NCBI RefSeq assembly: GCF_001661345.1 | Contig: NW_017962913.1 | Coordinates: 2,299,428 to 2,363,427 of the forward strand | Length of the DNA: 64,000 nucleotides | From: Ascoidea rubescens DSM 1968 | Lineage: Eukaryota; Ascomycota; Saccharomycetes; Ascoideales; Ascoideaceae | Direction: 5' to 3' | In this document: in pieces, positions 20,259 through 31,481 of the stretch | Layout of the letters: each line of letters starts with the position of its first letter | How positions within the stretch are numbered: position 1 is the first letter of the stretch | Translations under genes and position numbers: made by a program | The notes under the pieces: generated by a model | Seen by the model: only the letters and a program-made list of their open reading frames with translations | Told to the model about the DNA's origin: nothing | The model's database searches: none

Positions 20259-21359
20259 ATGTTTCTATTTCACTCAAATCATCACAACAACAACCACTTG
20301 CCCCCAGTTAAAACAAATGGAATCGAATCGCTAATCGGCAACACTCCACTTATTCTCATTAACTCCCTATCAAACTACTTCAATTGCGAAATCTATGCCA
20401 AATTGGAACTAAATAACCTAGCTGGTTCTGCAAAAGATAGAGTCGCCCTATCCATCATCAAAAAAGCTGAAAAGGATGGTCTAATCAAACCAAACAACAA
20501 CGATGTCATCTTCGAAGGCACCTCAGGCTCAACTGGTATCTCGTTTGCTACTATAGCTAGTCCCTTAGGCTACAAATGCCACATCTCTGTTCCTAGTGAC
20601 ACATCTGATGAAAAATTATTACTACTAAAGACTTTAGGCGCCGAAATAGACAAAGTCAGTCCTGCTTCAATCGTCGACCCAAACCATAACGTCAACATAG
20701 CAAAAAAACTAGCTGACCAACTAACTAATGATAAATCAACCAACAGTGTAGGCTTTTTTGCGAATCAGTTTGAAAATGAACAAAACTGGAAAACTCATTT
20801 TGACACAACTGGCCCAGAGATTTACAGTCAATTAAATGCTCAAATCGACTACTTTGTTCATGGTTGTGGTACCGGTGGCACAATAACTGGCGTCTCAAAA
20901 TACTTGAAATCAAAATCCTCTACTGTCAAAACTTATCTAGCTGATCCCCAGGGAAGTGGTTTCTTTAATAGAATCAATCATGGTGTCATGTACAACAACG
21001 TCGAAAGAGAAGGACACAGAAGAAGACACCAAATCGATACTATCATCGAGGGAATAGGTCTTAATAGAATCACAAAAAACTTTTTGGCTGGAGAAGACTT
21101 AATTGATGGTGCCATTAGAGTCACTGATGATCAAGCTTTGAAAATGGCAAAGTTCCTATTAGTTAACGACGGTTTGTTTTGGGGTTCCTCTTCTGCAGTG
21201 AGTTGTGTAGCTGCTATTAAATTAGCACAAAAACAATCCCAAAAGGGTAAAAAAATTGTTGTCATTGCCTGTGATTCAGGTAATCGTCATTTAAGCAAAT
21301 TTTGGAAGGAAGCTTCTAAAATATCGTCTGATATTTCAATAGAAGAAATCTTAAAATGA
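20259..21359 (+). CDS. MCY1: Cysteine synthase-like PLP enzyme (Mcy1/YGR012W type)
   Basis: The first ATG in the frame is at 20259, giving 366 residues; an in-frame GTG just upstream is not a likely yeast start. This is a fold-type II PLP enzyme. SAKDR holds the lysine that would bind PLP, GTSGSTGIS is the substrate loop (CysK has TSGNTGI), and GCGTGGTITG is the phosphate-binding loop. The EGTSGSTG variant and the terminal ACDSGNRHLSKFW favour the fungal Mcy1 group over bacterial-type cysteine synthase or cystathionine beta-synthase. In S. cerevisiae Mcy1 is at the mitochondrial outer membrane. I see no strong membrane anchor here, only a short hydrophobic MFLF start. An 11-bp repeat begins at the stop codon. 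Confidence 0.8.
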   Translation: MFLFHSNHHNNNHLPPVKTNGIESLIGNTPLILINSLSNYFNCEIYAKLELNNLAGSAKDRVALSIIKKAEKDGLIKPNNNDVIFEGTSGSTGISFATIASPLGYKCHISVPSDTSDEKLLLLKTLGAEIDKVSPASIVDPNHNVNIAKKLADQLTNDKSTNSVGFFANQFENEQNWKTHFDTTGPEIYSQLNAQIDYFVHGCGTGGTITGVSKYLKSKSSTVKTYLADPQGSGFFNRINHGVMYNNVEREGHRRRHQIDTIIEGIGLNRITKNFLAGEDLIDGAIRVTDDQALKMAKFLLVNDGLFWGSSSAVSCVAAIKLAQKQSQKGKKIVVIACDSGNRHLSKFWKEASKISSDISIEEILK

Positions 21360-21395
21360 TATTAAAATGATATTAAAATGATATTAAAATGATAA
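21352..21395 (+). repeat. 11-bp tandem repeat overlapping the MCY1-like stop codon
   Basis: About four copies of ATTAAAATGAT (the first slightly different) run from the last codons through the stop into the 3' flank. The repeat phase places TGA in each unit. Confidence 0.85.
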
Positions 21396-21551
21396 TGATT
21401 GTTTATTGTTTGGTTGTTTGTTTTTTACCTTTTTTTATTTTATTTTTTTTTTATTCAGATATATATATAGACTTATTTTTTAAGAATGACAAAAAAGGAG
21501 TAAAAGAAAAAAAAAAATGCTATAAACTTTTATTAAATTTTTATTAAAATT

Positions 21552-22817
21552 TTAATGAGTTATTTCAAAAATGCCTAAATGATTGTTATTAGATGCTTTC
21601 TTGAGGTTTTTAGGGGGGTGAGGGATAGTAGAATGTTCATCTGTTACTTTCGGTCCAACTTTCTGATAATAATCCTTCAAATAATCAACATATATATCAA
21701 ATTTCGGGTCTGATGTAGTGGATAAATGTTTGCTTTTATTTTCACAAAAAGAATTTGGGTTTAAGTTCATTGGATTTAAAGCAAGATAGTTTTTTAATTC
21801 ACCGGAATTAATATTGGGATGAGCAAAATTATTTGGACTACTTATATTATTACCATTACCATTACCATTACCATTATTATTAACACTCGATAATGCCTCA
21901 TTGGGTTTTAAATTAGTCTGTGCAAGTTGTCTATTCATAAAAAGATTGGCCTCATAATTCATTATATCACTGGGGTTCAATGATATCACCAAGAAAATGT
22001 TTTTGTTTGAATTTATCTGATTGTTTAAATTAAATGAAGTAAACAATTGAATCATTTTCCCTTTCAAAATTATTCCAAATCCCTTTTGAACCAGCTCTTG
22101 ATCGGAAAATGAATCCGTTAAATTATTTAATCTTATCAAACATATATAATGATAGGGACAATTTCCATGATTTATAACATAATTATAAGCTGGAAAATTA
22201 GTTTGATAAAGATATTGAGAATTTTGCTGAGGAATATAAACAAAACAATTATCAATATTAATTTTCAATTGAAGACCAGCTATCATATTAATATTTTCTA
22301 TTGTTTTATTGTTAATAAGAGCTTGGTAAATAAAAGGAAAATTAAGATTAGTTACTTGGATTATATTATCATTTATAAAATTATTATTTGAAGTGAATGA
22401 AGAGATTTGATTAACCATTATGCTACAACACTGATAATTAAACAATTTGACAATGTTATTAGAAGATATTTCTAAATGATCAAACAATAAATTCGTATTA
22501 AGATTGATTAAGTTCAAAGAAGATAGATAATTAAAATAATTCAAATTACTTAAAGATTTTAATAAATTTTTCAAAGATTTCTTTTTTCCATTTGATGCAT
22601 TATTACTGTGTAAAATTATAAGTTGATGATTCTGAACTATGAATGATAAATGTGAACTAGGATCAAAATTAATAATATTACTAATATTGTTGTTGTTGTT
22701 GTTGTTGTTGTTGTTATTGGATAAACTAAAACTTGAGCTCATGGATACTCTTCTTGGACTGCTATTATTTGGTAGCAAAGTATTAATGTACTGCAGTGGC
22801 AGTGGCAGTTGATTCAT
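21552..22817 (-). CDS. Unrecognised Asn-rich protein
   Basis: 421 residues, not recognised. It begins MNQLPLPLQYINTLLP and has a poly-Asn tract at residues 34-44. A mixed hydrophobic region of about 240 residues (55-300) looks folded, with GNCPYHYICLIRLNNLTDSF and a segment KGFGIILKGKMIQLFTSF. A Gly-Asn tract lies near 315-325, and the tail is KVTDEHSTIPHPPKNLKK. There are no membrane helices of convincing length, no zinc pattern and no signal peptide. The open frame is long with a normal ATG and a T-rich sense-strand 3' flank, so it is probably a real gene. Its upstream region is 2.3 kb long, which suits a regulated gene. Confidence 0.62.
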   Translation of the reverse strand: MNQLPLPLQYINTLLPNNSSPRRVSMSSSFSLSNNNNNNNNNNNISNIINFDPSSHLSFIVQNHQLIILHSNNASNGKKKSLKNLLKSLSNLNYFNYLSSLNLINLNTNLLFDHLEISSNNIVKLFNYQCCSIMVNQISSFTSNNNFINDNIIQVTNLNFPFIYQALINNKTIENINMIAGLQLKINIDNCFVYIPQQNSQYLYQTNFPAYNYVINHGNCPYHYICLIRLNNLTDSFSDQELVQKGFGIILKGKMIQLFTSFNLNNQINSNKNIFLVISLNPSDIMNYEANLFMNRQLAQTNLKPNEALSSVNNNGNGNGNGNNISSPNNFAHPNINSGELKNYLALNPMNLNPNSFCENKSKHLSTTSDPKFDIYVDYLKDYYQKVGPKVTDEHSTIPHPPKNLKKASNNNHLGIFEITH

Positions 22818-25094
22818 TTTGATAAGATAACGATTTTAAGAGGTTTACTTATTGTTTCTCCTCTTTTTTTTAAACCAAAAGAAAACCAAAAAAAAATTTG
22901 AATATTCTTGTTCTATTGTTCTATTTTATCAATTTTTTTTTGTTTTGTTGTCAAAAATCAATATAATAGAAAAAAAAAGCGTGTATTCTTTTTATTGACA
23001 AGAAATAATAATATTTTTTAATCAGGAAAAGAATATGATAGTATATATTTATATGATTGAAAGAGACTCTGAAGGTTTGGGAAAGTTTAAGAAAGTTAAT
23101 AATAATTAAGGAATAAGGAATAAGGAATAAGGAATAAGGCTCATAATGAACAGGAATTAGTGGCACCCTTCTTTTGTCATGAAAGAATAGATGATATGTT
23201 GATAATTAAGATTTTGATTTTGAATATATTGGTGATCTTGCGAAGTTTGCTGTGAATAGAAAATTTTCTTGCTTTCATCCTTTCGGTAAATATTTTAGAT
23301 CGTGGGTTATACAAGAATTTCATGTATTGGGTCTGAAAGAACAAAACCAGTTAAATGTGAGCAGGAAAACGAATGGGAAGAACTGAAAAGCGACAAATGA
23401 AACATTCTTTTAATTCATTTCCTAAATTAACAAATGAGAGCACCACATAAGTGGACTAATTGATGGGCTTTAATTGTTGTAGTTATGAAGCGTAAAAGTT
23501 AGAAAAAGTATGGAAGAGAAAACCGCAAATGCAAGTAGAAAACACCAGTGAATAGTTTTACCTAAAACGGATATGAAATGAGTAGGAAAACTACTGCTGC
23601 AGAGTATCAGCAAATCTTAAATCCATTAAGTTTCCTACCATCCACTACATTGTGCTAAGCACGTAAAAGGTGGGTAGCACCAACCATGCTGTTATCAAGC
23701 AAGAACTGGAGCCCAGCACTCGACACCATTTCCACCAAAGGATGCAGCAGATAGGTAAAACACTTCTTTTGATTGCTTCAGAAGTTACCCAGTGCTGATT
23801 TTGCTAGGAACAGCAAACAAAATACAAGCAGGGTAACGCTACTGTGGCTGCTGTCATTTTTAACTGGGGCTGTTTCTACAATTTTTTAGATCTGGCTTTG
23901 TTGAAGAGAGCATAAATAAGCTCCTGCTGTGTTGAGGTTTTGGATTGTAAATGCATCAAATGTGCTCTGGAATTGCTGTTCCTGGGTTCAAATTGTTTAT
24001 CTAGGTTTCTGCCATAATAATTATATGCCCTGGTGCTCACATATTTCTAGAGATCTATGAGATTGTACGAGATTGATTGGCACCTGATAGGTGGAAAAGA
24101 TAACAGAGCTACTATTTCAGCATGAAATTCCATGGAATAAAAGAATGGTTTAAGCAGAGACGAGCAATGGGAGAGCAACTTTCTCAGACTGCAGAGGTTC
24201 TCCATGCCCACTGAGAAATACCCCGTCGAGCACCCCCTATGTAATTCCGGATAAAGCAAACAATAAAAATGGAAAAAACGGAAAAACTCCACAGATGTGA
24301 TTTTTCCAGCGGCCGTAAACACCATTTCAATTAAACTTTCTTTCAAACTCGCTTGTTTGTGCTTGTATCGTTATTATTAGTTACAGAAATGTTTATTAAT
24401 GAGAAATAAAATATTATTCTAACAATATATGAAACAACAGTGAACTAAAAATGTGAGGAAATTGCCTTTACAAATAAAAAAGACTTAAAATAGTAAAACA
24501 ATTTGGTTTCAATTTACACAAAAACAAAATTATGAATTGAAATGAAAGCAACCATTTTATAATACTTTTTCAAAAAAACACTGTATAAGCAAACAATTAG
24601 TGAAGAAAGTTAAATAAAAATTAATAATAAATAATATGAAAATGAATTCATGAGAAAAACTGATAACAAAAAAATTATAGGTAAGTATGATAGATTATTT
24701 ATGGGGTGAATAATGAAGCAATAGAAATCAAAACCAGCTTAATATACATCAAAATGATATCAACAATTAATAATACGGTAACAATAAAATGTAAAAATAA
24801 TAAAAATTATAAAAACAGATAACTTCATAAAAATAGAAAATAACATGCTAATTGTAACAATAAAAGTTTTTAGTAAATACAATATATTTAATAAATTGAA
24901 TAAAAAAAACAAAATGTGCATAATAAGCACAGTAATTTCTCCTTCTTTTTTTTCAAAGCTGGCTCAAGTTTCTCTTCAAGGTTCACCTAATGCAATAATT
25001 TTAATATATTTGAAAAACATCGAAAGAAAAATAGTAATGAAAATAAAAATGATAATAATAAAAAACATTAAAACTGATTCACTTGATTTTCAGT
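22818..25094. promoter_or_regulatory. Long intergenic region upstream of the unrecognised gene
   Basis: 2.3 kb with no supported gene. It has four GGAATAA units at 23110-23137. A stretch from about 23560 to 24340 is richer in G+C than its flanks, with a CGGCCG near 24310 that could suit Zn2Cys6 factors. A very AT-rich stretch follows toward the PUF4 stop. A long regulatory region or an unannotated RNA are both possible. A 92-residue open frame from an ATG near 24325 (minus) is not supported. Confidence 0.5.
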
Positions 25095-27616
25095 TTAAAT
25101 AGATGGTTGAATACGTGCACTTATTCTTCTTCCATGAGGTGTATTTCTGACACCAGGTAATAATGGTCTTAAAAGATCGCATAATTTATTAAACTGTTTG
25201 GGTTTCTTAGCAACATCCAAACTCGTTTGTAAAACATAGTTTCCAAATGCATCATGCAATAATTTAGTTAAAAATCCATTTCCTTCAACCATTCCGGAAG
25301 AAGTGTTGACAGTATTACCACTGTTGTAAGATTCACTCAAAATTTTATCAATTATGATGGGCGCCAAATTTTCCGTTCTTAATGTCTTTTCAATAACATT
25401 TGATCCAAATTTGTGTGTTGATAATCTTAGAATTCTACCTAAAATTGAATCGACAATAATTCTAATTGATTCATCATCCCCTTTACTAAGAACATATTGC
25501 ACAACATAATTCCCAAATGGATCAAGTGATAAAGTTAAGCAATTGTTAGCAATTACTAAGGATAATTGTTTGCATTGATCTTGAGATCCATAGTCTAGGC
25601 ATCTTTGCAATACACAACAACCATGTCTATGAGTAGAAATTTGAATGCAATTTTGACATGCAGCGTCAAAAATAAATTGGATATTTTCGGGTTTAGAATT
25701 AAATTTTGTAAGAATTTTTTGTACAACGTGGTTTCCATTCAAGTCTCTAGATAATGAAACAATATTTTTCTCAAATGAGCTAATTATTATAGAGTTTTCT
25801 TCTTGAGTGGTTATAACTTCAATCAATTTTTGTAGGGCTCTGGTGCCATGTGGATCCAATGCAATAGTAGTAAATTGGCTTGCTGCATTTTTAATCAAAA
25901 TGACTCTTTGTTTTATGACAATTTTTTCTAATAACTTTTGAATCAAATAATTTCCAAATGGGTCAGTCATTAATTCAACAATATTATCACAAATTTCTTC
26001 AAAAATCATAGTTGCAGCTTTATTCTCAAATTTAAAAGAAGAGGAAAAATCATTTTCCTTTTCCTTTTCATTTTCATTTTCATCTTTTGTAGCAGAATTA
26101 TTTTCACTGTTCAGTTCATTATCCGAGTTATTACTTTCAGACTTGAAAGTTTCATCATTTAAATCCAATTGTTTTTGTAAAAAACGGCAACCATGTTGGT
26201 CTTTACATAAGATGTAAATTTGGCCTTTAAAATCTTCCAATTTGGCATTAAGAAATTTAGAGGCATCTTCACCCCTTTTTCTATTAGTAATATTGTTGTG
26301 ATTGAATTTTCTAATTGATGGGCTGTTGTTATTGTTGTTATTGTTAGTAGTAGTGTTGTTATTAATGCCATTATTATTGATTGCAGTATTGAGTGTAGCG
26401 TTGTTAATATTAGCAATTGTAGAATTGACATTTGGAGATATTAAATAGCCTGGAGTATTAGGAGTATTGGGATTGATGGGTGTAAAAGGACTACTAGTAG
26501 ATGAATTGCTAAAATTACGATTATTAAAAGGAGGTTGTGAATGAGAGGGAATATAATTTCCATTATAGTTATTAAAATTTCCATTAAAGTTTCCATAGGT
26601 ATTATTAATATCAATAGAAGAGATATTTTGATTGTTGTTAATGCTGGGAGTCTTAAAGTTATTGTTTGAAATATTATTGGGTAAATTCATATTAAAATTC
26701 ATATTAGAATTTACTAAATTATTTTGAGAATTGACATTGTTTATTGAAATGGCGGGAGAGTTTACTAAATTGTTTGTAGCCGGACTATTAACATTTGGAA
26801 AAGAAAAATTATTAGGATTAATATTCAAAGGGTGTAGAGAGTTTCTATTATTTGAAACGTTATTTTGAGAGAATTTAGCATAGGAAATGGGAAGATTTAA
26901 AGAAGCACGACGGCTGTGGTCAAAAGATTCGTAATTTTTTTTATTGTTCCACATTGTAGGGCCATTAGGTTGTTGAGAAAAATTACTGTGATTGTTTGGC
27001 ATAAAATTGGAAGTGTTATTTGATAAGGGGAGAGCACTCATTGTATGAGTATGGGTTGGAATTATTTGGTTATTTTCATTTAAAGCTGAATTGATAGGGA
27101 GGTTGATTTGGTTTTGATTTGAAATGAGGGAAATAGGGGAGTTATAATCGTTGTTTTGATTTTGAGAAAAATTATTATTTTGTTGATTATTTGAAGCCAA
27201 GTGGTTATTATCGGTGTTGTTATTGGAGTTATTGTTAAAATTGATTGGAGAATTATTGAAAGAGGATATTGAAGGTTGGTTGATGTTATTTAATAGGGAA
27301 TTTGAGTTGATGTTATTTGAAAAGGAGTCATTTCCTGGGCTTGTGTGATTGCTTGTATTATTTTGAAAAAAGCCTGAAGCAAGGCTGTTGTAGGAATGAA
27401 AAGTTTGTCTTCTTTCTCTAAGAGATTGAGAATTTGTTCTTAGAGTTGCGCTATCAGGAATTTGGGAGTTGTCTAGAGGATTTGAGGAAGATCTTGATGA
27501 AGAGGAGAGATTGATGTTATTTGAGTATTCAAAGGAATCATTTGGGATTGGGGAATTACTGTTGTTTGTGGTGGTGTTGGTGTTGTTGTTGGCGTTAGTG
27601 TTATTATTGTTGGCGC

Positions 27617-27647
<31 letters not shown>

Positions 27648-27679
27648 GTTGTTGTTGTTGTTAGGGCTATTATTATTAC

Positions 27680-27728
<49 letters not shown>

Positions 27729-27749
27729 GTTATTATTATTATTATTATT

Positions 27750-27803
<54 letters not shown>

Positions 27804-28643
27804 ATTATTACTATTATTATTGTTGTTATTATTATTGTTGTTATTATTATCGTTAAATTGGAAAGAACGAATGTTTAAATTTGAAGATAAAGAAGAGTTA
27901 AAGGGCTGATTTGAGGATTGATAAGAGGAGGCAGATTTTGGTAAAGGAAAAGCGCTTACAGACCAAGAATGAGAATGGCCTGGGGTGAAGGAGGCAGAGG
28001 ATTTTGGAGGGCCAATATTGGAGGAATTTCTGGTAGAGACACTTAGTTTTGCAGTGCTAGCTCTGACATGAGAAGTTGTTGGTAGAAGAGGAGGTTGGTG
28101 GTTATTTTGATTGGGTTGGTTGGGTTGAGGCAAAGAGCTGTTGAAGGGGAGGATATTTTTCAAGTTGTGTTGGGAGTTGTTTGAAGAGTATAGGTTGTTG
28201 AATTGGGGGTCGAAGTTTGGGGAGAATAAGGAGTTTGTTGTTGAGTGGATTGAGACAGGTCTTTGTTTCTGGTCAAAGTTGTTGAATTGGTGGTTGAATT
28301 GGTTGAGTTGGTTAGCGTTGCTGTTTTCCAAGTCTAGCGCAGCGAAAGCTAGGTTGAAGTCATTTGTGTTTTGGGTAATGTTGTTGAATTGATTATTGTT
28401 ATTGATATTGTTATTAGTGTTATTGATATTGTTATTGATATTGTTATTAGTGTTATTGATATTGTTATTGATATTGTTATTGGTATTAATATTGTTATTG
28501 ATATTGATATTGGTATTTGTGTTATTTAAGTCGATATTTTGGTCATTGATTGGGTGATTTGAGACCGAGGAAGCAAAATAGGAGGAAAACGTTGAATCTT
28601 TCAAAAAAGATGAAGAGACATTACGAGATTGAGTTCCTTGCAT
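25095..28643 (-). CDS. PUF4: Puf4-type Pumilio RNA-binding protein with long poly-Asn region
   Basis: 1182 residues. The last ~380 form eight PUF repeats: HGCRFLQ, FGNYLIQ, HGTRALQ, NGNHVVQ, HGCCVLQ, FGNYVVQ, FGSNVIE, FGNYVLQ, ending RNTPHGRRI. The recognition residues of repeats 8-5 (N-Q, S-E, N-Q, C-Q) read U-G-U-A under the PUF code. The Puf4-specific lead-in DASKFLNAKLEDFKGQIY is present. Puf4 binds UGUA-containing 3' UTRs and recruits deadenylases. S. cerevisiae Puf4 has 888 residues; here the N-terminal 800 are Asn/Ser-rich with a pure Asn block near 27620-27860. A low-complexity insert of about 35 residues (Asn/Ser then Glu/Lys) splits repeat 1 from repeat 2. The core otherwise looks intact. 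Confidence 0.93.
27615..27850 (-). repeat. AAT/AAC microsatellite encoding poly-Asn in PUF4
   Basis: On the gene strand this is almost only AAT and AAC codons, broken by a few AGT/AGC. It gives an Asn tract of about 75 residues with rare Ser. AAT-only and AAC-only blocks alternate. Confidence 0.95.
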
Positions 28644-28705
28644 ATTTGGATTAATAGTGTTGATTATATGGAATGAAGTAAAATGGAATAAAATGAAGTA
28701 AAGTG

Positions 28706-28840
28706 GAATAGAATAGAATAGAATAGAATAGAATAGAATAGAATAGAATAGAATAGAATAGAATAGAATAGAATAGAATAGAATAGAATAGAATAGAATA
28801 GAATAAAATAAAATAAAATAAAATAAAATAAAATAGAATA
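28706..28840. repeat. Pentanucleotide microsatellite (GAATA)n/(AAATA)n
   Basis: Twenty uninterrupted GAATA units (28706-28805), then about six AAATA units and a final GAATA. It begins only 63 bp upstream of the PUF4 ATG, so it is probably in the 5' UTR or core promoter. On the PUF4 strand it reads (TATTC)n. Confidence 0.97.
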
Positions 28841-30060
28841 GAAAATGAGTATCTTTTTTTTTTCTTTTATATTAGGAAAAATGGAATGAAATAGAATGAT
28901 ATATGATATATGATATATGATATATGATAGAAAGGATATTGAGTAAATTTTTTTAATTTTTTTTTTTAATTTTCGATTGATTGATTTTTAATTGGCTTTT
29001 TTTAGTAGAAAAATGATGATGAATGAGAAAAAAGGAAAAAGAATGGGTGGAATAAGAAAATGAAGAAGCTAAAGAGAAGATTTAAAAAAAGTTCTTTAAA
29101 AAAAGAGAAAAAAACAAGCTGATTGTAAAAAGTGTGTGGTATTTTTAAATTATTATTGTTATTATTATTGTTATTATTGTTATTATTGTTATTATTTTTG
29201 TTATTATTTTTGTTATTATTTTTGTTGTTGTTATTACTATTATTATTATTATTATTATTGTTTGAGGTTTGTGCAAGTCGGGATGAGATGGGACGAGGTA
29301 TAAAAGAATTAACTTGGATGAAGTAACGATGGAAAGGGAAAGGGAAAGGGGAATAGAGTTTGTATTTGAAGCTAGTTTAGCACTTTGAGATAGATATTGG
29401 AGGAGTGTATGAGATAGTTTTAATTTTTGAGAGTATCCTTTTGAATAAGAGCTTCTTTTTTGGTTAGGAATGAGAGGTTTATGGATACAAGAACAGACCA
29501 AGAAGGATATTGAATTGGAATGGAAATGAAGAAGGAAGATATAGAATGTGGATGTGGGATAGTAGTAGGTGTAAAGTAAGTCGATGTATATTAAGATACT
29601 AAGGTAGTAAGGTACTAAAAGGACGAGAAGTGGAGGATGTAAGTAGTTAAAGTATTGGTGGTAGAGTAAGGTGGTGGTTTTGAGAGTATATTAATTGGAG
29701 CTGTGAAGATTTTCTAGTGACTTTCTAGTGACTTTCTAGGGAATTTATGGTGAATTTATGATGGTTTTATAATGAAGTTGTGGTAAAAAAATACTGTGGG
29801 ATATAGAAATATATTGAATGGGGAAAAGAGAGAGGATAAGTGGTTACTAATAGTAATAGAATATACAAAAGAAGAAAAAAAAAAGGATTATAAATACAAT
29901 AACTAAAATACAAAAGCAGCAGAAAGGGCAGTGATATCCAGCAGAACGAGAAATGGAAGAGCCTTTCTTGTTGAATTAAAGCTGTTGATGAAGGAAAAGA
30001 AGCAAAAGCTGAACAGCCAAAGAAAATGGAGAGGTATTAAACAGTTAAATATAAACCACA

Positions 30061-30360
30061 ATCTGTGCTTCGCTCCCAGGTCCTGCTGCCGCTCACGTGC
30101 AAAGTGGGCTCCGGCGCGCTTTTGCAGGGGCGCGCGGACTCGTCGCCCCGGCACCGCGCGTCGGCCGCGAGTGACCGGCGCAGAAGCAGCGCAGAAGCAG
30201 CGCAGAAGCAGCGGAAGTGCACAAGAGCAGCGCAGAGAGCGCGCAGGCCACGTGTACGAGGGTATTGCGCGGGCCTATTTGTGAGCCAATGTTCGGGCGA
30301 CGGAGGGGCGTGGTGCAGGGCAGCCGGGGCCGCGTGGGCGCCGGAGTCAGCACAGGAGGG
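30061..30360. other. GC-rich island with CACGTG sites and GCAGAAGCAGC repeats
   Basis: 30061-30300 is about two-thirds G+C by my count, in a mostly AT-rich neighbourhood, and rich in CpG (GGCGCGCGGACTCG, CACCGCGCGTCGGCCGCG). It carries CACGTG at 30094-30099 and 30249-30254 and three GCGCAGAAGCA units near 30178-30213. It lies about 1.4-1.7 kb upstream of PUF4. Confidence 0.8.
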
Positions 30361-31429
30361 AGAAGAGAGGTGGAGGTGGAGGTGGAAGTGGAAGAGGAGC
30401 AAGTGCTGCAGATGCTGTAAATGCTGGATGGTGGATAACAACAAAGATGCGCTGGATGCTGGAGAGGTTGGTCCAGAGCACGCTTTGCATGCCGAGGGCA
30501 GGGAAGAAGTGCTGGTGGCGTTGTAGATGATTAAGATGTTGACTCTTGAGCAGATGCTGGAAGTGAAGATGTTCATGAAGTCGCAGCTGTTGGAGCTCCG
30601 GGCGTTGATGCAATTGTTCAAGATGGAGGAGATGCTGGACACTGGCGAGACAGGGGAAATAGACAATGTGTTACAGACGTTGGAGATGCTGGAAACGCAT
30701 AAACTGTTGCTAACACTTATATCCACCTCAGTGGATTTCTATGCTCGCCAACAGACACTTGAAGATTTGAGGGCTAGAGCTCAAGCTGAGATGTGGTTGA
30801 GACGAAGATCTCAAATGCGAGCTATGAGATGGTTATTGCTCTTCAGCCCAGGTGGCTGTTCGCATTCCTCTTTTCACAGAGCTGTTCAGGATAATCTACG
30901 AGCTTCACTAATTTCATGTCTGGACTTCAAACATTCTGCGGGTTCCACAAAACCCAGCACCATTTATGTAATTTCCAAACTCTTTTGTTTCATTTTCCCT
31001 ACTTATTCGGCTCAAAACATCATTTGGCATTTGTAATGTAATTTTCATACACCACTTTCTCTGAAAATTCTTCACCTCTTCGCTTCTCACAAACCTTCCT
31101 TCTCCCACTGCATACCTCTTTTTCTGTTCTATTTTAAGACAAAATGGCTGAATATGTCTCACAAACAGCCATTTAATCATCCACCACGTCCCGATCCATT
31201 GCAATTCCATTCTCATCCTCTCTTTCTCTTGCTCCCTTCTCATTCTCCCATTTCTCTTTTCCAGGCATGTTTTCACTTCTAATATTAACCCGCTACACGT
31301 TCCACACCACTGGTTCTCGCTCCCCTATCTGAAATATGTGCAGTGCGCATATTTTGCCCACCATGCATACATATTTCAGCACTGCGTTTTCCAGCCTCAG
31401 TCTCAAACCCAATTGAATTGGATTAGAAT

Positions 31430-31481
31430 TAGAATTAGAATTAGAATTAGAATTTCAATTCTAATTCTAATCCTAATTCTA
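31430..31481. repeat. 25-bp near-perfect inverted repeat of TTAGAA/TTCTAA units
   Basis: Left arm 31430-31454 and right arm 31457-31481 match in 24 of 25 positions around a 2-nt centre. The arms are hexamer repeats (TAGAAT and its complement). It lies 165 bp beyond the stop of the Zn2Cys6 gene. Confidence 0.93.

Noticed and set aside
23960-24000. B-box-like GGGTTCAAATTG
   Set aside because: It lacks the downstream CC and no cloverleaf can be built around it.
24047-24346. 99-residue minus frame in the long spacer
   Set aside because: The first codon is TTG; the ATG form has 92 residues, no recognisable domain and no supporting context. It could be revisited with RNA data.
29145-29501. Ile/Thr-rich minus frame in the ATT repeat upstream of PUF4
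   Set aside because: Produced by the ATT/GTT microsatellite, with no domain; better explained as a repeat.
30037-30726. 229-residue open frame on the minus strand in the GC island
   Set aside because: GC-rich DNA has few stops; the protein is repetitive (HLQHLQHL, RSS runs) with no domain and unlike the codon use of true genes nearby.
30527-31036. 169-residue plus-strand frame with Met/Leu/Glu repeats
   Set aside because: It follows the loose GATGCTGGA DNA repeats and overlaps other spurious frames. No family features.
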